DNA from: Mesostigma viride
Lineage: Eukaryota > Streptophyta > Mesostigmatophyceae > Mesostigmatales > Mesostigmataceae
Assembly (NCBI GenBank): GCA_009746045.1
Contig: RPFO01002213.1
Span: forward strand, 1 to 58,098
DNA length: 58,098 nt
Direction of reading: 5' to 3'
The notes under the pieces are model-generated. The model had not been told where the DNA came from. It made no database searches and was given only the letters and a program-made list of their open reading frames with translations. Below, one piece after another: positions 35,129 through 44,473 of this stretch. Each line of letters starts with the position of its first letter. Positions within the stretch are counted from its first letter, which is position 1. Position numbers and translations under genes: made by a program.

Positions 35129-36034
35129 ATGGAAGGGGATATCTCACTGCCGTGGGAAATTTGGACCGAAGTCGCAGCTTTTATGGAGGCGCCCGACGTA
35201 GCCCGCTTTGAAGCAGTTTGTAGAGGGGCTAGGGAAGCGGTGTCGGGGAGGTATGAACCCCAATTCAGCTTTAAGTTAATTTCTGGGTTCGTGGACGCAT
35301 TCGGGGATGGTCCTCGTACATTGATAACTGAGTCTCTTTTCCGAGAATTGTATGGCGGGCAAGTAAAGTGTGCAAGCGCTGATATCACCCCCTACACACT
35401 CGTCACAAGGGGAATGTATTTTAAGGTATATTGTGAAGAAGTTGAGGAGGTGTTAGGACGCCAGCCAGCACCAGAGGGACATGCACGAGCAAGGACGATG
35501 GGAGGGTTGTTCAGGTCCGAGCGTGCTGAGAGGAGACGTGTGTTGGAGAGGAATTGGAGGGGGTGGACAGCTCGCTTACGCCAATTGGGAAAGGAAATGG
35601 ATGACTTGTACGATAATTATGAACTATGGGGGTTACGGAGCATTTTCTGGTTCTGCGATACTCCTTATGACCCGGATGAGGACATTTTTTTTCCTCCGGG
35701 GAGGAGAGCGCGTAGGGAGGCAGAATGGGTGAAGCTTTTGGAGGGGCTGCCTCTGGAGGGGGGAGGAATGGCATGTGCAGTTCTGATCATGGGATTTGAT
35801 GAGAACGCAGACATGAAGGCCTTATTAGAGAGGAGGTGTAGGGAGGAGGATATGGCAAGCGTTTTGGTGGAGTTAGCTATGCAGGTCCTCAGCGGAACAA
35901 TCTTCACACCGGATTATCTCAAGTTTTTTGGGGGGAAGAAGGCACGCTTGCTGTATTTGGCCGAGAGTAGTATGTACAAGTGGAAAGGGGACATGATGTT
36001 GTGTTTGGATGAGGATTCTGAAGAGGTTGAATGA
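35129..36034 (+). CDS. F-box-like protein, 301 aa
   Basis: Residues 6-42 read SLPWEIWTEVAAFM, then APDVARFEAVCRGAREAV. This has the Leu-Pro start, hydrophobic helix spacing and conserved R-F..V-C..W-like end of an F-box, although the final Trp is absent. F-box proteins usually link substrates to Skp1-Cullin E3 ligases, so that role is inferred. The rest (about 260 aa, charged, with LFRSERAERRRVLERNW) shows no repeat type I recognise. An in-frame ATG at 35087 would add 14 residues. I prefer 35129 because GTGCAG at 35099 looks like an acceptor, as in neighbouring genes. AATAAA follows the stop at about 36054. Confidence 0.6.
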   Translation: MEGDISLPWEIWTEVAAFMEAPDVARFEAVCRGAREAVSGRYEPQFSFKLISGFVDAFGDGPRTLITESLFRELYGGQVKCASADITPYTLVTRGMYFKVYCEEVEEVLGRQPAPEGHARARTMGGLFRSERAERRRVLERNWRGWTARLRQLGKEMDDLYDNYELWGLRSIFWFCDTPYDPDEDIFFPPGRRARREAEWVKLLEGLPLEGGGMACAVLIMGFDENADMKALLERRCREEDMASVLVELAMQVLSGTIFTPDYLKFFGGKKARLLYLAESSMYKWKGDMMLCLDEDSEEVE

Positions 36035-36199
36035 TGAAACATAAATTTCATTAATAAATTTTGAATTCTAATATTGAATGAAATTCGCCAATTTTTGCTG
36101 ATGGGTAAGGCTGATGGCTAAAGCTGGATTTCATGATTTAATTATCTCTAATTCTGTCAACTGTCACATTTATATAAATTTGACATGAATTCGGCATTT

Positions 36200-36604
36200 T
36201 TTGGATTCCAACGGCCGTTGGACCTCAAAAAACATTTCTAGTGTGGTTAAAAAGTTGTGGGTATTTTGTTAAATGGAGTGACCAATGGTTGTGATTTATT
36301 TGATGCCAACGGCCGTTGGACCTTGACAAACATTGCTAGTGTAGCGCAACAGTGGTGGATAATTTGTTTAATGGAGGGGCCGTCGCATCTGCTTGTTATT
36401 TTTTTAGGCTGAACAGTCACTGAAAATGTCGACATTATTGCTCCACACCACGTAGGCCAGCCATCATGTTCCGCACACAAATCTGGCTCGACTCCGATCC
36501 CTGGCAGTGCTCTTCGCTTCGAACAGGTCCGGAACGAGTTTCTTGTGGGGTTGGAGCAATAAATAGTATTTTACCGGGAAGAGGCGTAATGCCAACGGGC
36601 GTTG
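36200..36604. repeat. Three dispersed palindromes downstream of F-box gene
   Basis: Copies lie near 36209, 36306 and 36593; the last is a variant, AACGGGCGTTGG. The first two share the right flank GACCT...ACAAACATT...CTAGTGTGG or close, so they come from a duplicated longer unit of about 97 bp. No gene is supported between 36040 and 36890. Confidence 0.75.
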
Positions 36605-36889
36605 GACCTGAACAATTGTGTGGTTAAATCAAGTGACAGAATATGAATGTGATTTATTTTACATTTAAAAACATATGTTATTTGGGAGGACAAGAAAGTT
36701 GGTTTTTGAGGTGTGTGTATCTTACGGTCGTTGATGGAGGAAACCTCTAACAATCCTGATGCTCTCGTGATCGTGTTTTGTTTATGTGATATCTGTCAAG
36801 GCATCAAGAAGGAGAGGAGTCGCCCGTTGCTGAGAAGCTGAGGACAACTGTACTGGAAAGGTATGTGGACAAGGACAACTGTGGGTGTG

Positions 36890-38940
36890 GGGGGAATAGC
36901 TTGGTGGACACCATTTCTGACTGGTCCGTAAGGCCTCTACCCGAAGGGGGTTGTGAGCCAACGGCCGTTGGAATTGGAAAAACATTATCATGTGCTTTTT
37001 ATTCGTTTGATAGGGTGGCAAGCAGCCAGGATGTGTCTTTCATGCAGCTTTGTGGTGGCTATTTACCATTTTTCTCCTAGAAAGGCCTCCAAAAAAACTA
37101 GCTGAGCATAAAGATGGGCTTGACTGGTTCGTAAGGCATCCACCCTTCCCAGTGGGGGGTTGTGAGCCAACGGCCGTTGGAATTGGAAAAACATTATCAT
37201 GTGCTTTTTATTCGTTTGATAGGGTGGCAAGCAGCCAGGATGTGTCTTTCATGCAGCTTAGTGGTGGCTATTTACCATTTTTCTCCTAGAAAGGCCTCCA
37301 AAAAAACTAGCTGAGCATAAAGATGGGGCTTGACTGGTTCGTAAGGCATCCACCCTTCCCAGAGGGGGGTTGTGAGCAAACGGCCGTTGGAATTGGAAAA
37401 ACATTATCATGTGCATTTCATTCGTTTCATTGGGTGGCAATAAGGCAGGATGCGTCTTTCATGCAGCTTAGTGATGGTTATTACCATGTGCGTTCCTAGA
37501 AAGGCCTCCAAAAAAACTAGCTGAGCATAAAGATGTGGTTGACTGGTTCGTAAGGCATCCACCCTTCCCAGAGGGGGGTTGTGAGCCAACGGCCGTTGGA
37601 CTTGAAAAACATTATCATGTGCATTTCATTCCTTTGAGTGGGTTGGCAATCAGCCAGGATGTATCTTTCATTCAGCTTAGTGGTGGCTATTACCATTTTT
37701 CTTCCAAGAAAGGCCTCCAAAAATCTAGCTGAGCATAAAGATGGGCTTGACTGGTTCGTAAGGCATCCACCCTTCCCAGTGGGGGGTTGTGAGCCAACGG
37801 CCGTTGGACTTGAAAAACATTATCATGTGCATTTCATTCCTTTGAGTGGGTTGGCAATCAGCCAGGATGTATCTTTCATTCAGCTTTGTTGTGGCTATTA
37901 CCATTTTTCTTCCAAGAAAGGCCTCCAAAAATCTAGCTGAGCATAAAGATGGGCTTGACTGGTTCGTAAGGCATCCACCCTTCCCAGTGGGGGGTTGTGA
38001 GCCAACGGCCGTTGGACTTGAAAAACATTATCATGTGCATTTCATTCCTTTGAGTGGGTTGGCAATCAGCCAGGATGTATCTTTCATTCAGCTTTGTGGT
38101 GGCTATTACCATTTTTCTTCCAAGAAAGGCCTCCAAAAATCTAGCTGAGCATAAAGATGGGGCTTGACTGGTTCGTAAGGCATCCACCCTTCCCAGTGGG
38201 GGGTTGTGAGCCAACGGCCGTTGGACTTGAAAAACATTATCATGTGCATTTCATTCCTTTGAGTGGGTTGGCAATCAGCCAGGATGTATCTTTCATTCAG
38301 CTTTGTTGTGGCTATTACCATTTTTCTTCCAAGAAAGGCCTCCAAAAATCTAGCTGAGCATAAAGATGGGCTTGACTGGTTCGTAAGGCATCCACCCTTC
38401 CCAGTGGGGGGTTGTGAGCCAACGGCCGTTGGACTTGAAAAACATTATCATGTGCATTTCATTCCTTTGAGTGGGTTGGCAATCAGCCAGGATGTATCTT
38501 TCATTCAGCTTTGTGGTGGCTATTACCATTTTTCTTCCAAGAAAGGCCTCCAAAAATCTAGCTGAGCATAAAGATGGGGCTTGACTGGTTCGTAAGGCAT
38601 CCACCCTTCCCATAGGGGGGTTGTGAGCCAACGGCCGTTGGAATTGGAAAAACATTATCATGTGCATTTCATTCTTTTCATTTGGTGGCAGTAAGGCAGG
38701 ATGTGTCTTTTATGCAGCTTAGTGGTGGCTATTTACCATTTTTCTTCCAAGAAAGGCCTCTGAAAAATCTACCTGAGCATAAAGATGGGCTTGACTGGTT
38801 CGTAAGGCATCCACCCTTCCCATAGGGGGGTTGTGAGCCAACGGCCGTTAGACTTGAAAAACATTACCATGTGCATTTCATTCGTTTAATTGGGTGGCAA
38901 TAAGGCAGGATGTGTCTTTGATGCATGTTGATTTTGGGTG
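36890..38940. repeat. About ten tandem copies of a 208-bp palindrome-bearing unit
   Basis: Each unit has GACTGGTTCGTAAGGCATCC, then CACCCTTCCC and a G-run, TTGTGAG, the palindrome, GAATTGG or GACTTG, AAAAACATTATCATGTGC, and a tail ending CTGAGCATAAAGATG. Palindromes lie near 36959, 37168, 37380, 37587, 37796, 38003, 38212, 38420, 38629 and 38841. Units of 37.7-38.6 kb are nearly identical, while outer ones diverge. A period of about 208 is not a codon multiple, so the 100-codon open frames are incidental. Confidence 0.9.
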
Positions 38941-38944
38941 TGAT

Positions 38945-39209
38945 TTTCTTGCGCCAAAGGCCGTTGGAACCTGCAAATTAGGGTTTCATTTTCTTTGCAC
39001 CTGGAAGTAGGGTGAGGTTTGCCATGTGGCATTATGGATGTAATCAATAAATGCATAATAAATCATTTTTCGTTCGCCAACGGCCGTTGGGATGGAGAAA
39101 TGGGTGTCATTTTCGTGCGCGTAATAAATCTTACATTCTTGTTAGTTTTTTCAAGCCAACGGCCGTTCACGGTCAGAAATGTATATCAAACGGTGTCGGT
39201 GGGTTGCAG
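38945..39209 (+). promoter_or_regulatory. Palindrome-containing upstream leader, copy 1
   Basis: Palindromes lie near 38954 (variant AAAGGCCGTTGG), 39080 and 39157. The last 60 bp (TTTTTTCAAGCCAACGG, then AAATGTATATCAAACGGTG, then TTGCAG) recur before the genes at 41363 and 42282 and, decayed, at 39931. TTGCAG abuts the ATG, like a 3' splice site directly before the start codon. Confidence 0.6.
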
Positions 39210-39848
39210 ATGACGTTCTACAGGACGAAGGGGGGCGAGTGGATCAATATCACCAAATGGCAACAAGAGCGTGACGACTTGGAAGACAGGCTTGAGGGTG
39301 TGGTCAGGAGCGCACTCAGGCTTGTGCCGGACATTAAGCTGTCGTTCAAGCCCAAGGAGGGTGGAGAGGGTCTTCTGACACGTATGCGACCAGACGCGAC
39401 GGACGCGGTTCTTGTTTTCAATATGGAGGGAGGGGGGATCCCAAGGCCGACCGTAGAGCCATTTGAGGAGGTGCTTGTGAGATGTGGTGCTATAAGGCGA
39501 AAGGATTATTCGAAAGCCCGCAATTGGCATGAGACCGTTGATGCTGATGGTAATGTCATTCGAAAACCGATAATGGGTTATGATCTGGGAGAAGGGTGTG
39601 AGGGTTTGGGGAATGAGGGACGGTTCAAGTGGGTCATCTTGAAAGACGGCAAGTACTTCAAGCTTGACAATGAGGACCGGCTGTTCCTGTCTTCTGGAAG
39701 TTGCAGAATCCGGTTGAGCGAATACGTGCACGAGTGGGGAACCAGCGGTGTTGACGAGTTTGAGAAGGCGGTTTCTGATGTGCTGTCCGCCTTCGGGCAG
39801 AAGTACAAGTTCGAGTGCGTCAATGATGCGAATCGATATTGTGACTGA
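39210..39848 (+). CDS. Hypothetical protein, 212 aa, tandem paralogue 1
   Basis: It begins at ATG 39210, immediately after TTGCAG. It shares most of its length with the protein at 41363: MTFYRT, LVPDIKLSFKPKEG, PTVEPFEEVLVRCGAIR, FKWVILKDGKYFK, and the tail YKFECVNDANRYCD. About ten residues after GEWIN (TKWQQERDD) are absent from the paralogue. No known domain, signal peptide or membrane segment is seen. The pair, the shared leader and the decayed third copy show a local, cassette-wise gene expansion. Function unknown. Confidence 0.7.
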   Translation: MTFYRTKGGEWINITKWQQERDDLEDRLEGVVRSALRLVPDIKLSFKPKEGGEGLLTRMRPDATDAVLVFNMEGGGIPRPTVEPFEEVLVRCGAIRRKDYSKARNWHETVDADGNVIRKPIMGYDLGEGCEGLGNEGRFKWVILKDGKYFKLDNEDRLFLSSGSCRIRLSEYVHEWGTSGVDEFEKAVSDVLSAFGQKYKFECVNDANRYCD

Positions 39849-39930
39849 CAAGTTTATCGATTGAAATGATCAATATCGGCTGCGAGTTTTTGTTGTAATA
39901 AATAAATGAATAAAAAATCTTACATTTTTT

Positions 39931-40112
39931 TTAGTTTTTTCAAGCCAACGACCGTTGAAGGTGAGAAAGGTATATCCGTCCAACGGTGTTTGTGGTTCGC
40001 AGATGACATTGGAAAGAGTGGTATATGAGGCCATCATCAATAGTTTGGGATTACTAGTTTTTGGAAGCCAACGGCCGTTGGGATGGAGAAATGTCAAAAG
40101 GGGGGGTTGAGT
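39931..40112 (+). pseudogene. Decayed 5' part of a third paralogue, with leader
   Basis: The leader recurs as TTTTTTCAAGCCAACGACC, GTGAGAAAGGTATATCCG and GGTTCGCAG, directly followed by ATGACATTGGAAAG at 40002. The predicted start, LERVVYEAIINSLGLLV, loosely matches LEDRLLGVVKSALRLLP of the intact paralogues. The frame then runs into a palindrome (near 40070) and stops. With the 3' fragment at 41008 it looks like a gene copy split by the MYND gene between them. Confidence 0.5.
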
Positions 40113-40187
40113 AAAATATAAGGACATGCGTACGTCTTATAAGGACAACCTACGTATTACGCACGTGCCAATTGGCGCAGGGCAGGG

Positions 40188-40978
40188 ATGGCGGAGACGG
40201 GCGAGCTGGAATCTTCGACCCGCGCTGCGATTGCCTGCGTGGCAGCAAACGTACTTAACCGGGCTCGCGAGATCCACGGATGGGTACGGCAGCACGAGAA
40301 GCGCCTGGGTCGCCAGTTTGCGGTTTTGGTCGTGTATGACTCGTTCGCCTCAGTAGGACGACAGATTAATCTCCAGTTGCTGGACATGTACTTCGCCTTG
40401 GCTGGCGGATTCTACAAGCCCACGCCGGCGGATCGGGTTCCACTCAATCGAGACGTAGAGTTTCGACTTTTGGTGTCGTATGTCGGAAAGGTTGGGTGGG
40501 ACCAGTGGGAGAAAGACCAGTGGGGGAAATTTCCAGACGCGAGTGAGGCGCAGCCGAGATTGACCGTATCGGCGAGAGTAGAGGGGGGGGGTTTGAAGGT
40601 TTCCATTTTACATTCGGGAATTCCGAGTCCGTGAAATTGACGTTTTCACGGATGATCGTTCTCCCGGGGGTGGGAGGGCCGATGCTGGGCTCGCTTCCAA
40701 AGTGTTGCTCGAATCAGGCGTGCTCTGTGATGGAGGGTGTCCACCGCAAGTGCGGGGGTTGTCGAGACGTCCGGTATTGTGCTGCCGAATGCCAGCGTGC
40801 GGACTGGGAGGAACACAAGAAGTGGTGTAACAAGTATCGTGAGGCGAGAAAGTCTCTCAGCACTATGCACGGCGACGTTACAGACAGCTGGTCTGGTGTC
40901 AATTTGGCCGGACTTGTAATTCGGATGGGGGGTGAAGTGCATTTCAAGTTCAAAGGTGAAATGTTCAAGGTTTTTTGA
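40188..40978 (+). CDS. MYND-type zinc finger protein, paralogue 2, frame break at a G run
   Basis: The first part, 40188 to about 40582, gives MAETGELESS, FAVLVVYDSF and VEFRLLVSYVGK, matching the N-terminal half of the MYND protein at 33949. The MYND finger (CCSNQAC, CGGCRDVRYCAAECQRADW, HKKWC) is in another frame, up to a stop at 40978. The switch lies at nine G (40583-40591), and one extra G would restore the frame. It is either a homopolymer error or a recent frameshift. The CAGGGATGG start context and intronless layout resemble the other paralogue. A partner-binding role for the finger is family knowledge. Confidence 0.65.
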
Positions 40979-41007
40979 GGGGACTAAATCGTACCCCAGG
41001 GCGATTT

Positions 41008-41079
41008 GTGAGGCGATGTCCGCGCTGGGGGAACAGTACCCCTGTTCGACTGCGTGAGGGGAATGGATTCTGCGACTGA
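41008..41079 (+). pseudogene. Decayed 3' end of a third paralogue
   Basis: GTGAGGCGATGTCCGCGCTG... to ...TGCGACTGAAG aligns closely with the last 70 bp of the gene at 41363 (GTGAGGTGATGTCCGCGCTG ... TGCGACTGAAG). Small indels break the frame. It lies 30 bp after the MYND stop codon and is followed by the same downstream palindrome-containing sequence as the intact gene. Confidence 0.75.
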
Positions 41080-41084
41080 AGAAA

Positions 41085-41362
41085 TTTTGGGTGTGATTTT
41101 CTTGCGCCAACGGCCGTTGGAACTTGCAAATTAGGGTTTGATTTTCTTTGCAACCGGAAGTAGGGTGTGGTTTGCCACGTGGCACCATGGATGTAATTAA
41201 TAAATGCATAATAAAACATTTTTCGTGCGCCAACGGCCGTTGGAGACTGAAAACTAGTGTGTGATTTGTGCGCGTAATAAATCTTAAAATTCTTGTTGTT
41301 TTTTCAAGCCAACGGCCGTTGACGGTGAGAAATGTATATCAAACGGTGTCGGTGGGTTGCAG
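41085..41362 (+). promoter_or_regulatory. Palindrome-containing upstream leader, copy 2
   Basis: Palindromes lie near 41108, 41230 and 41312. The order of flanks (GATTTTCTTGCGCCAACGG; ATGGATGTAATTAATAAATG; TTTTTCAAGCCAACGG; GGTGAGAAATGTATATC; GGTTGCAG) parallels 38940-39209 and 41990-42281. GGTGAG next to the last palindrome and GCAG before the ATG would delimit a very short intron of about 37 bp, if spliced. Confidence 0.6.
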
Positions 41363-41980
41363 ATGACGTTCTACAGGACGGAGGGGGGCGAGTGGATCAA
41401 CTTGGAAGACAGGCTTCTGGGAGTGGTTAAGAGCGCGCTCAGGCTTCTGCCGGACATTAAGCTGGATTTTAAGCCCAAGGAGGGTGAAAGGTCTCTTTTG
41501 AAACCGGATGTCGCGAAGGCCGCGGCTCTTGTTTTCAATATCGAGGGTCGGGGACTCCCAAACCCGACCGTAGAGCCATTTGAGGAGGTGCTTGTGAGGT
41601 GTGGTGCTATAAGGCCCTATGATCCATCAATACCCAGCCCAATTTGTTTTCAGTCGATCGATGCTGATGGTAATGAAAGTTGGATACAGATGACGCGGCC
41701 ATATGAGAGGGGAGAAGGGTTTAAGGGTTTAGGGGAGGTGGGACGGTTCGAATGGGTCATCTTGAAGGACGGCAAGTACTTCAAGCATCACACTGACCTG
41801 ATCATCGACCGGCTGTTCGTGTCTGCTGGAGATTGCATGTTCTGGTTGAGGGAATACGTGCATGAGTGGGGACCCGACGGTGTTGACGAGTTTGAGAAAG
41901 CGGTTCGTGAGGTGATGTCCGCGCTGGGGCAGGAGTACAAGTTCGAGTGCGTGACTGACGCGAATCGATTATGCGACTGA
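41363..41980 (+). CDS. Hypothetical protein, 205 aa, tandem paralogue 2
   Basis: A close relative of the 39210 protein. Shared blocks are MTFYRT.GGEWIN, SALRLLPDIKLDFKPKEG, PTVEPFEEVLVRCGAIR, DADGNE, GRFEWVILKDGKYFK, REYVHEWG.DGVDEFEKAV and YKFECVTDANRLCD. Differences cluster in the middle. It is intronless as read, with the start directly after TTGCAG. No known domain is recognised. The conserved frame in both copies and mostly conservative differences argue that they are expressed proteins. Confidence 0.7.
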   Translation: MTFYRTEGGEWINLEDRLLGVVKSALRLLPDIKLDFKPKEGERSLLKPDVAKAAALVFNIEGRGLPNPTVEPFEEVLVRCGAIRPYDPSIPSPICFQSIDADGNESWIQMTRPYERGEGFKGLGEVGRFEWVILKDGKYFKHHTDLIIDRLFVSAGDCMFWLREYVHEWGPDGVDEFEKAVREVMSALGQEYKFECVTDANRLCD

Positions 41981-41989
41981 AGTGTTGGG

Positions 41990-42281
41990 TGTGATTTTCT
42001 TTGCGCCAACGGCCGTTGGAACCTGCAAATTAGGGTTTGATTTTCTTTGCGCCAACGGCCGTTGGCAGCTGGAAAGTTGGGTGTGATTCGCCACGTGGCA
42101 CTATGGATGTAATCAATAAATGCATAATAAAAATTTTTTTCGTGCATTTTTCGTGCGCCAACGGCCGTTGGAGGCTGGAAAATGGTGTGATTTTCGTGCG
42201 AGTAATAAATCATTCTTGTTGTTTCAAGCCAACGGCCGTTGACGGTGAGAAATGTGTATCAAACGGTGTTGGTGGTCGCAG
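41990..42281 (+). promoter_or_regulatory. Palindrome-containing upstream leader, copy 3
   Basis: Palindromes lie near 42006, 42052, 42159 and 42231. The last 55 bp repeat the leader (TTTCAAGCCAACGG, GGTGAGAAATGTGTATC, AAACGGTGTTGGTGG, TCGCAG), although the downstream gene is unrelated to the genes at 39210 and 41363. The leader is therefore shared by different genes. Confidence 0.65.
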
Positions 42282-43064
42282 ATGGCGGTCAAATGCACGG
42301 TTGCGTGGTGCCAGGAAGCGAGAGCAGGAGGGGATGACTTGTGCGTGCGTCATGTCAGCGTGCGAACGGGAATGGCAGGGAGGGTGAAGGATTTGTTTGC
42401 AAAAAAGGGGGGGTGTATCGCCCGGGATTGCCAGCTTCCATTCGGGACGGATTGCATGCCTTTTTGTGATGGACACGCCAAGTTGTCAGGGGAGATGCAA
42501 GAGGTGATCAAAGGAGGCTTGTTGTTTGTGCATGGCGAGTCCAGTGCTGGTGAAGGACCTCTTGTCCTGAGTTTTGAGGTGGACAGTGCTGGAAGTCTGG
42601 AAAGAATGGCGGTCAGGTCGCGGGAATGGATGTTGAATCACCCTGACTTTGACTCGTATGCCTACTGCCAAGGTTTCGGGGACGCCGTTTTTACATGGAT
42701 GCTGTGCTCGGAGGATGACGTGCATGCGATTGTTTCGCATGACGACTTGGATATCGCAGGCGCGATGGGCGCAGACCTGTTGTTGTATTTCATGATTGGA
42801 TGGGGTTGCGGATTTTTGGAAGGTGATTGGTGGGTCCCGCACCTCGCAAGGCTTACTTTTGCGGTCGGCGAATTGCCTGTACCTGTTGAAGTCTCAAAAA
42901 CTCGTGTGGAGATGGCTGCCGTTCTGGCATCGGGGGTTAAGCGCCAAGCCCGATTTGCCATGACCGTTGTTGCTGGTGCTGAGGGGGAGGAAATTGAAAA
43001 GGTCGTGGAAAGGGTCGTCCTGGCCTCTGCTTTGGTGGAGAGAGCAAGGAATGCATGCGACTAG
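42282..43064 (+). CDS. Putative zinc-binding protein with two C-C-C-H modules, 260 aa
   Basis: The N-terminal 65 residues hold two putative zinc sites: C5-x4-C10-x10-C21-x2-H24 and C45-x4-C50-x11-C62-x2-H65. The start MAVKC parallels MATKC in the protein at 44474, which also has two such modules. The remainder has no recognised domain; an aromatic hydrophobic stretch (LLLYFMIGWGCGFLEGDWWV) lies near residues 170-190. I choose ATG 42282, directly after TCGCAG; an in-frame ATG at 42252 lies within the shared leader. A DNA- or protein-binding role is inferred only from the Cys/His pattern. Confidence 0.6.
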   Translation: MAVKCTVAWCQEARAGGDDLCVRHVSVRTGMAGRVKDLFAKKGGCIARDCQLPFGTDCMPFCDGHAKLSGEMQEVIKGGLLFVHGESSAGEGPLVLSFEVDSAGSLERMAVRSREWMLNHPDFDSYAYCQGFGDAVFTWMLCSEDDVHAIVSHDDLDIAGAMGADLLLYFMIGWGCGFLEGDWWVPHLARLTFAVGELPVPVEVSKTRVEMAAVLASGVKRQARFAMTVVAGAEGEEIEKVVERVVLASALVERARNACD

Positions 43065-43078
43065 GTGTTTTTGGTCGC

Positions 43079-43093
43079 CAACGGCCGTTGGAC
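43079..43093. repeat. Intergenic palindrome
   Basis: One perfect copy, 15 bp after the stop codon of the upstream gene and about 43 bp before the next start, followed by ACTTGCAAA. It could serve either gene. Confidence 0.85.
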
Positions 43094-43135
43094 TTGCAAA
43101 ATGTCCTGTGAGCTGAGTCCGTTTCTTAACTTGCC

Positions 43136-43480
43136 ATGGACGTCGGTTGTGCAGGGGCAGGGTGTAGGATGGAGTGCGGAAAAGAAGGAAAGGAAGGGGG
43201 GGAGACTACAAAGGAAAACCTGATAGAGATTGTGGAGGCCGAACTGGAAGACCTGCCCGATCTGGTTCTCGAAGAGGACGGGCAATTGCACGCTGAACGT
43301 CTTGATGGCGTGGGCATGATGATGTCGGAGGTTGATGGGTATGGTGGAATTGCTAAAGGTGTATTGCGTAAATTGAGGCGTGAGGAGGATGTGGGGACTC
43401 CGGCTCATGTTTTGGTCAGTTTTATGAACGACAATTGGGGTCGAATGCAACCCACTAAAGATGGGGAGGATGTTGACTAG
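43136..43480 (+). CDS. Small hypothetical acidic protein, 114 aa
   Basis: ATG 43136 lies in a good context (GCCATGGAC). The first 15 residues contain C-x4-C-x3-C. A Lys/Glu-rich stretch and ENLIEIVEAELEDLPDLVLEEDG, strongly acidic and probably helical, follow. No family recognised. GTGCAG at about 43152 resembles the acceptors before other starts here, in which case translation could begin at the ATG near 43170 (MECGKEG). AATAAA lies about 35 bp after the stop. Confidence 0.45.
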   Translation: MDVGCAGAGCRMECGKEGKEGGETTKENLIEIVEAELEDLPDLVLEEDGQLHAERLDGVGMMMSEVDGYGGIAKGVLRKLRREEDVGTPAHVLVSFMNDNWGRMQPTKDGEDVD

Positions 43481-43564
43481 AATGTGATTTTAGGATGAAT
43501 GTAAATTTATTTAATAAAGAAGAATCATTTGGAAAAAATCGCCTGATGGTGTCAAGTTTTGTGC

Positions 43565-43674
43565 GTCTAAGGCCAACGGCCGTTGGGATGTGTGGAATTT
43601 AACAGGGCCAACGGCCGTTGACCCTGGTGAATGCGTGCGTTTGCGGGTGGTGTAAAAAATATCGATGTGCACAG
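43565..43674 (+). promoter_or_regulatory. Paired palindromes before a start codon
   Basis: Palindromes near 43572 and 43608, then CCTGGTGAATGCG as a donor-like site and GTGCACAG directly before ATG 43675. The arrangement parallels the leader modules at 39-42 kb but with different intervening sequence. Confidence 0.5.
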
Positions 43675-44247
43675 ATGGACCACATTCGATGCGAACATCC
43701 GGATTGTCAATGGGAAGGAATGCCGACGGACAGCGAGTGGTTCTGTCCCAAGCATTCTGACGTATGGGGGGCGTTGTTTGCCGAAATCGAGAGCGGGCTG
43801 ATGACGATTGACCGTCACATCGTGACGAAAAAGTGGAAGCCTTGGCCCAACAACATGGTTTTGGTCTTGTACTATGTTGACAAGAAGCCTCGATTCATGC
43901 TGCGTGATGCAGAGTGGGTGATAGAGGAGGTGGGACAGATGCGACCTGGAGAGGGGATAGGCGGAGAGGACAAGCCGCCAAGGCATGTGTGGGCTTACAT
44001 GGGAGACCATCCCGACTGTCCAACGGCCAAAGTGTGGCATGATATGGGAAGGGACATGGCCACGGAGTCCGCGTACGAGTGCGCGCGACTCGTGACAGCG
44101 CTCTTGAAGGGGGAGGTGAAAGACCTGATGCGCAAGGGGGGGTTGGTAGAGCAGATTAGACAGCAGATTAGACGTGTGTGTGATTTTGATGAGGAGATTG
44201 ATGAGAAGCCGGCAAAGAGGGGCAGGATGGACAGAATTGCTCAGTAA
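43675..44247 (+). CDS. Putative zinc-binding protein with one C-C-C-H module, 190 aa
   Basis: The N-terminus carries C6-x4-C11-x12-C24-x2-H27, the same ligand pattern as the two-module proteins at 42282 and 44474. A middle segment (MVLVLYYVDKKPRFMLRDAEWVIEEVGQM) looks like a mixed alpha-beta region, and a Lys/Arg-rich tail (KPAKRGRMDR) may be nuclear-targeting. The start is ATG 43675, directly after GCACAG; the frame is open further upstream but has no ATG. Function unknown; shared architecture suggests a local family. Confidence 0.6.
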   Translation: MDHIRCEHPDCQWEGMPTDSEWFCPKHSDVWGALFAEIESGLMTIDRHIVTKKWKPWPNNMVLVLYYVDKKPRFMLRDAEWVIEEVGQMRPGEGIGGEDKPPRHVWAYMGDHPDCPTAKVWHDMGRDMATESAYECARLVTALLKGEVKDLMRKGGLVEQIRQQIRRVCDFDEEIDEKPAKRGRMDRIAQ

Positions 44248-44473
44248 GAAAGAGAGGGAGAAAATATGATTTGATTAATCTGATGCGTGTAATTGAAACT
44301 AATTTATTTTGTCTCATAAAACTTCTTTGAACGGACCTTCTTTGAACCAACAATTATTGCACAAAAAGACTAGATTGAGAATTGTGTGAGAAAGACGCCA
44401 GAGGGGGTTCTGACGGTCCTTATTGCCCCTGTTATACAATGGCTGCTGTATGGGACTCATGGCAATTGCGCAG

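Noticed and set aside
36890-38940. Tandem 100-codon genes in the 208-bp array
   Set aside because: Similar peptides recur only because the DNA repeats. The period is not a multiple of three, and the palindrome itself forms part of the frame.
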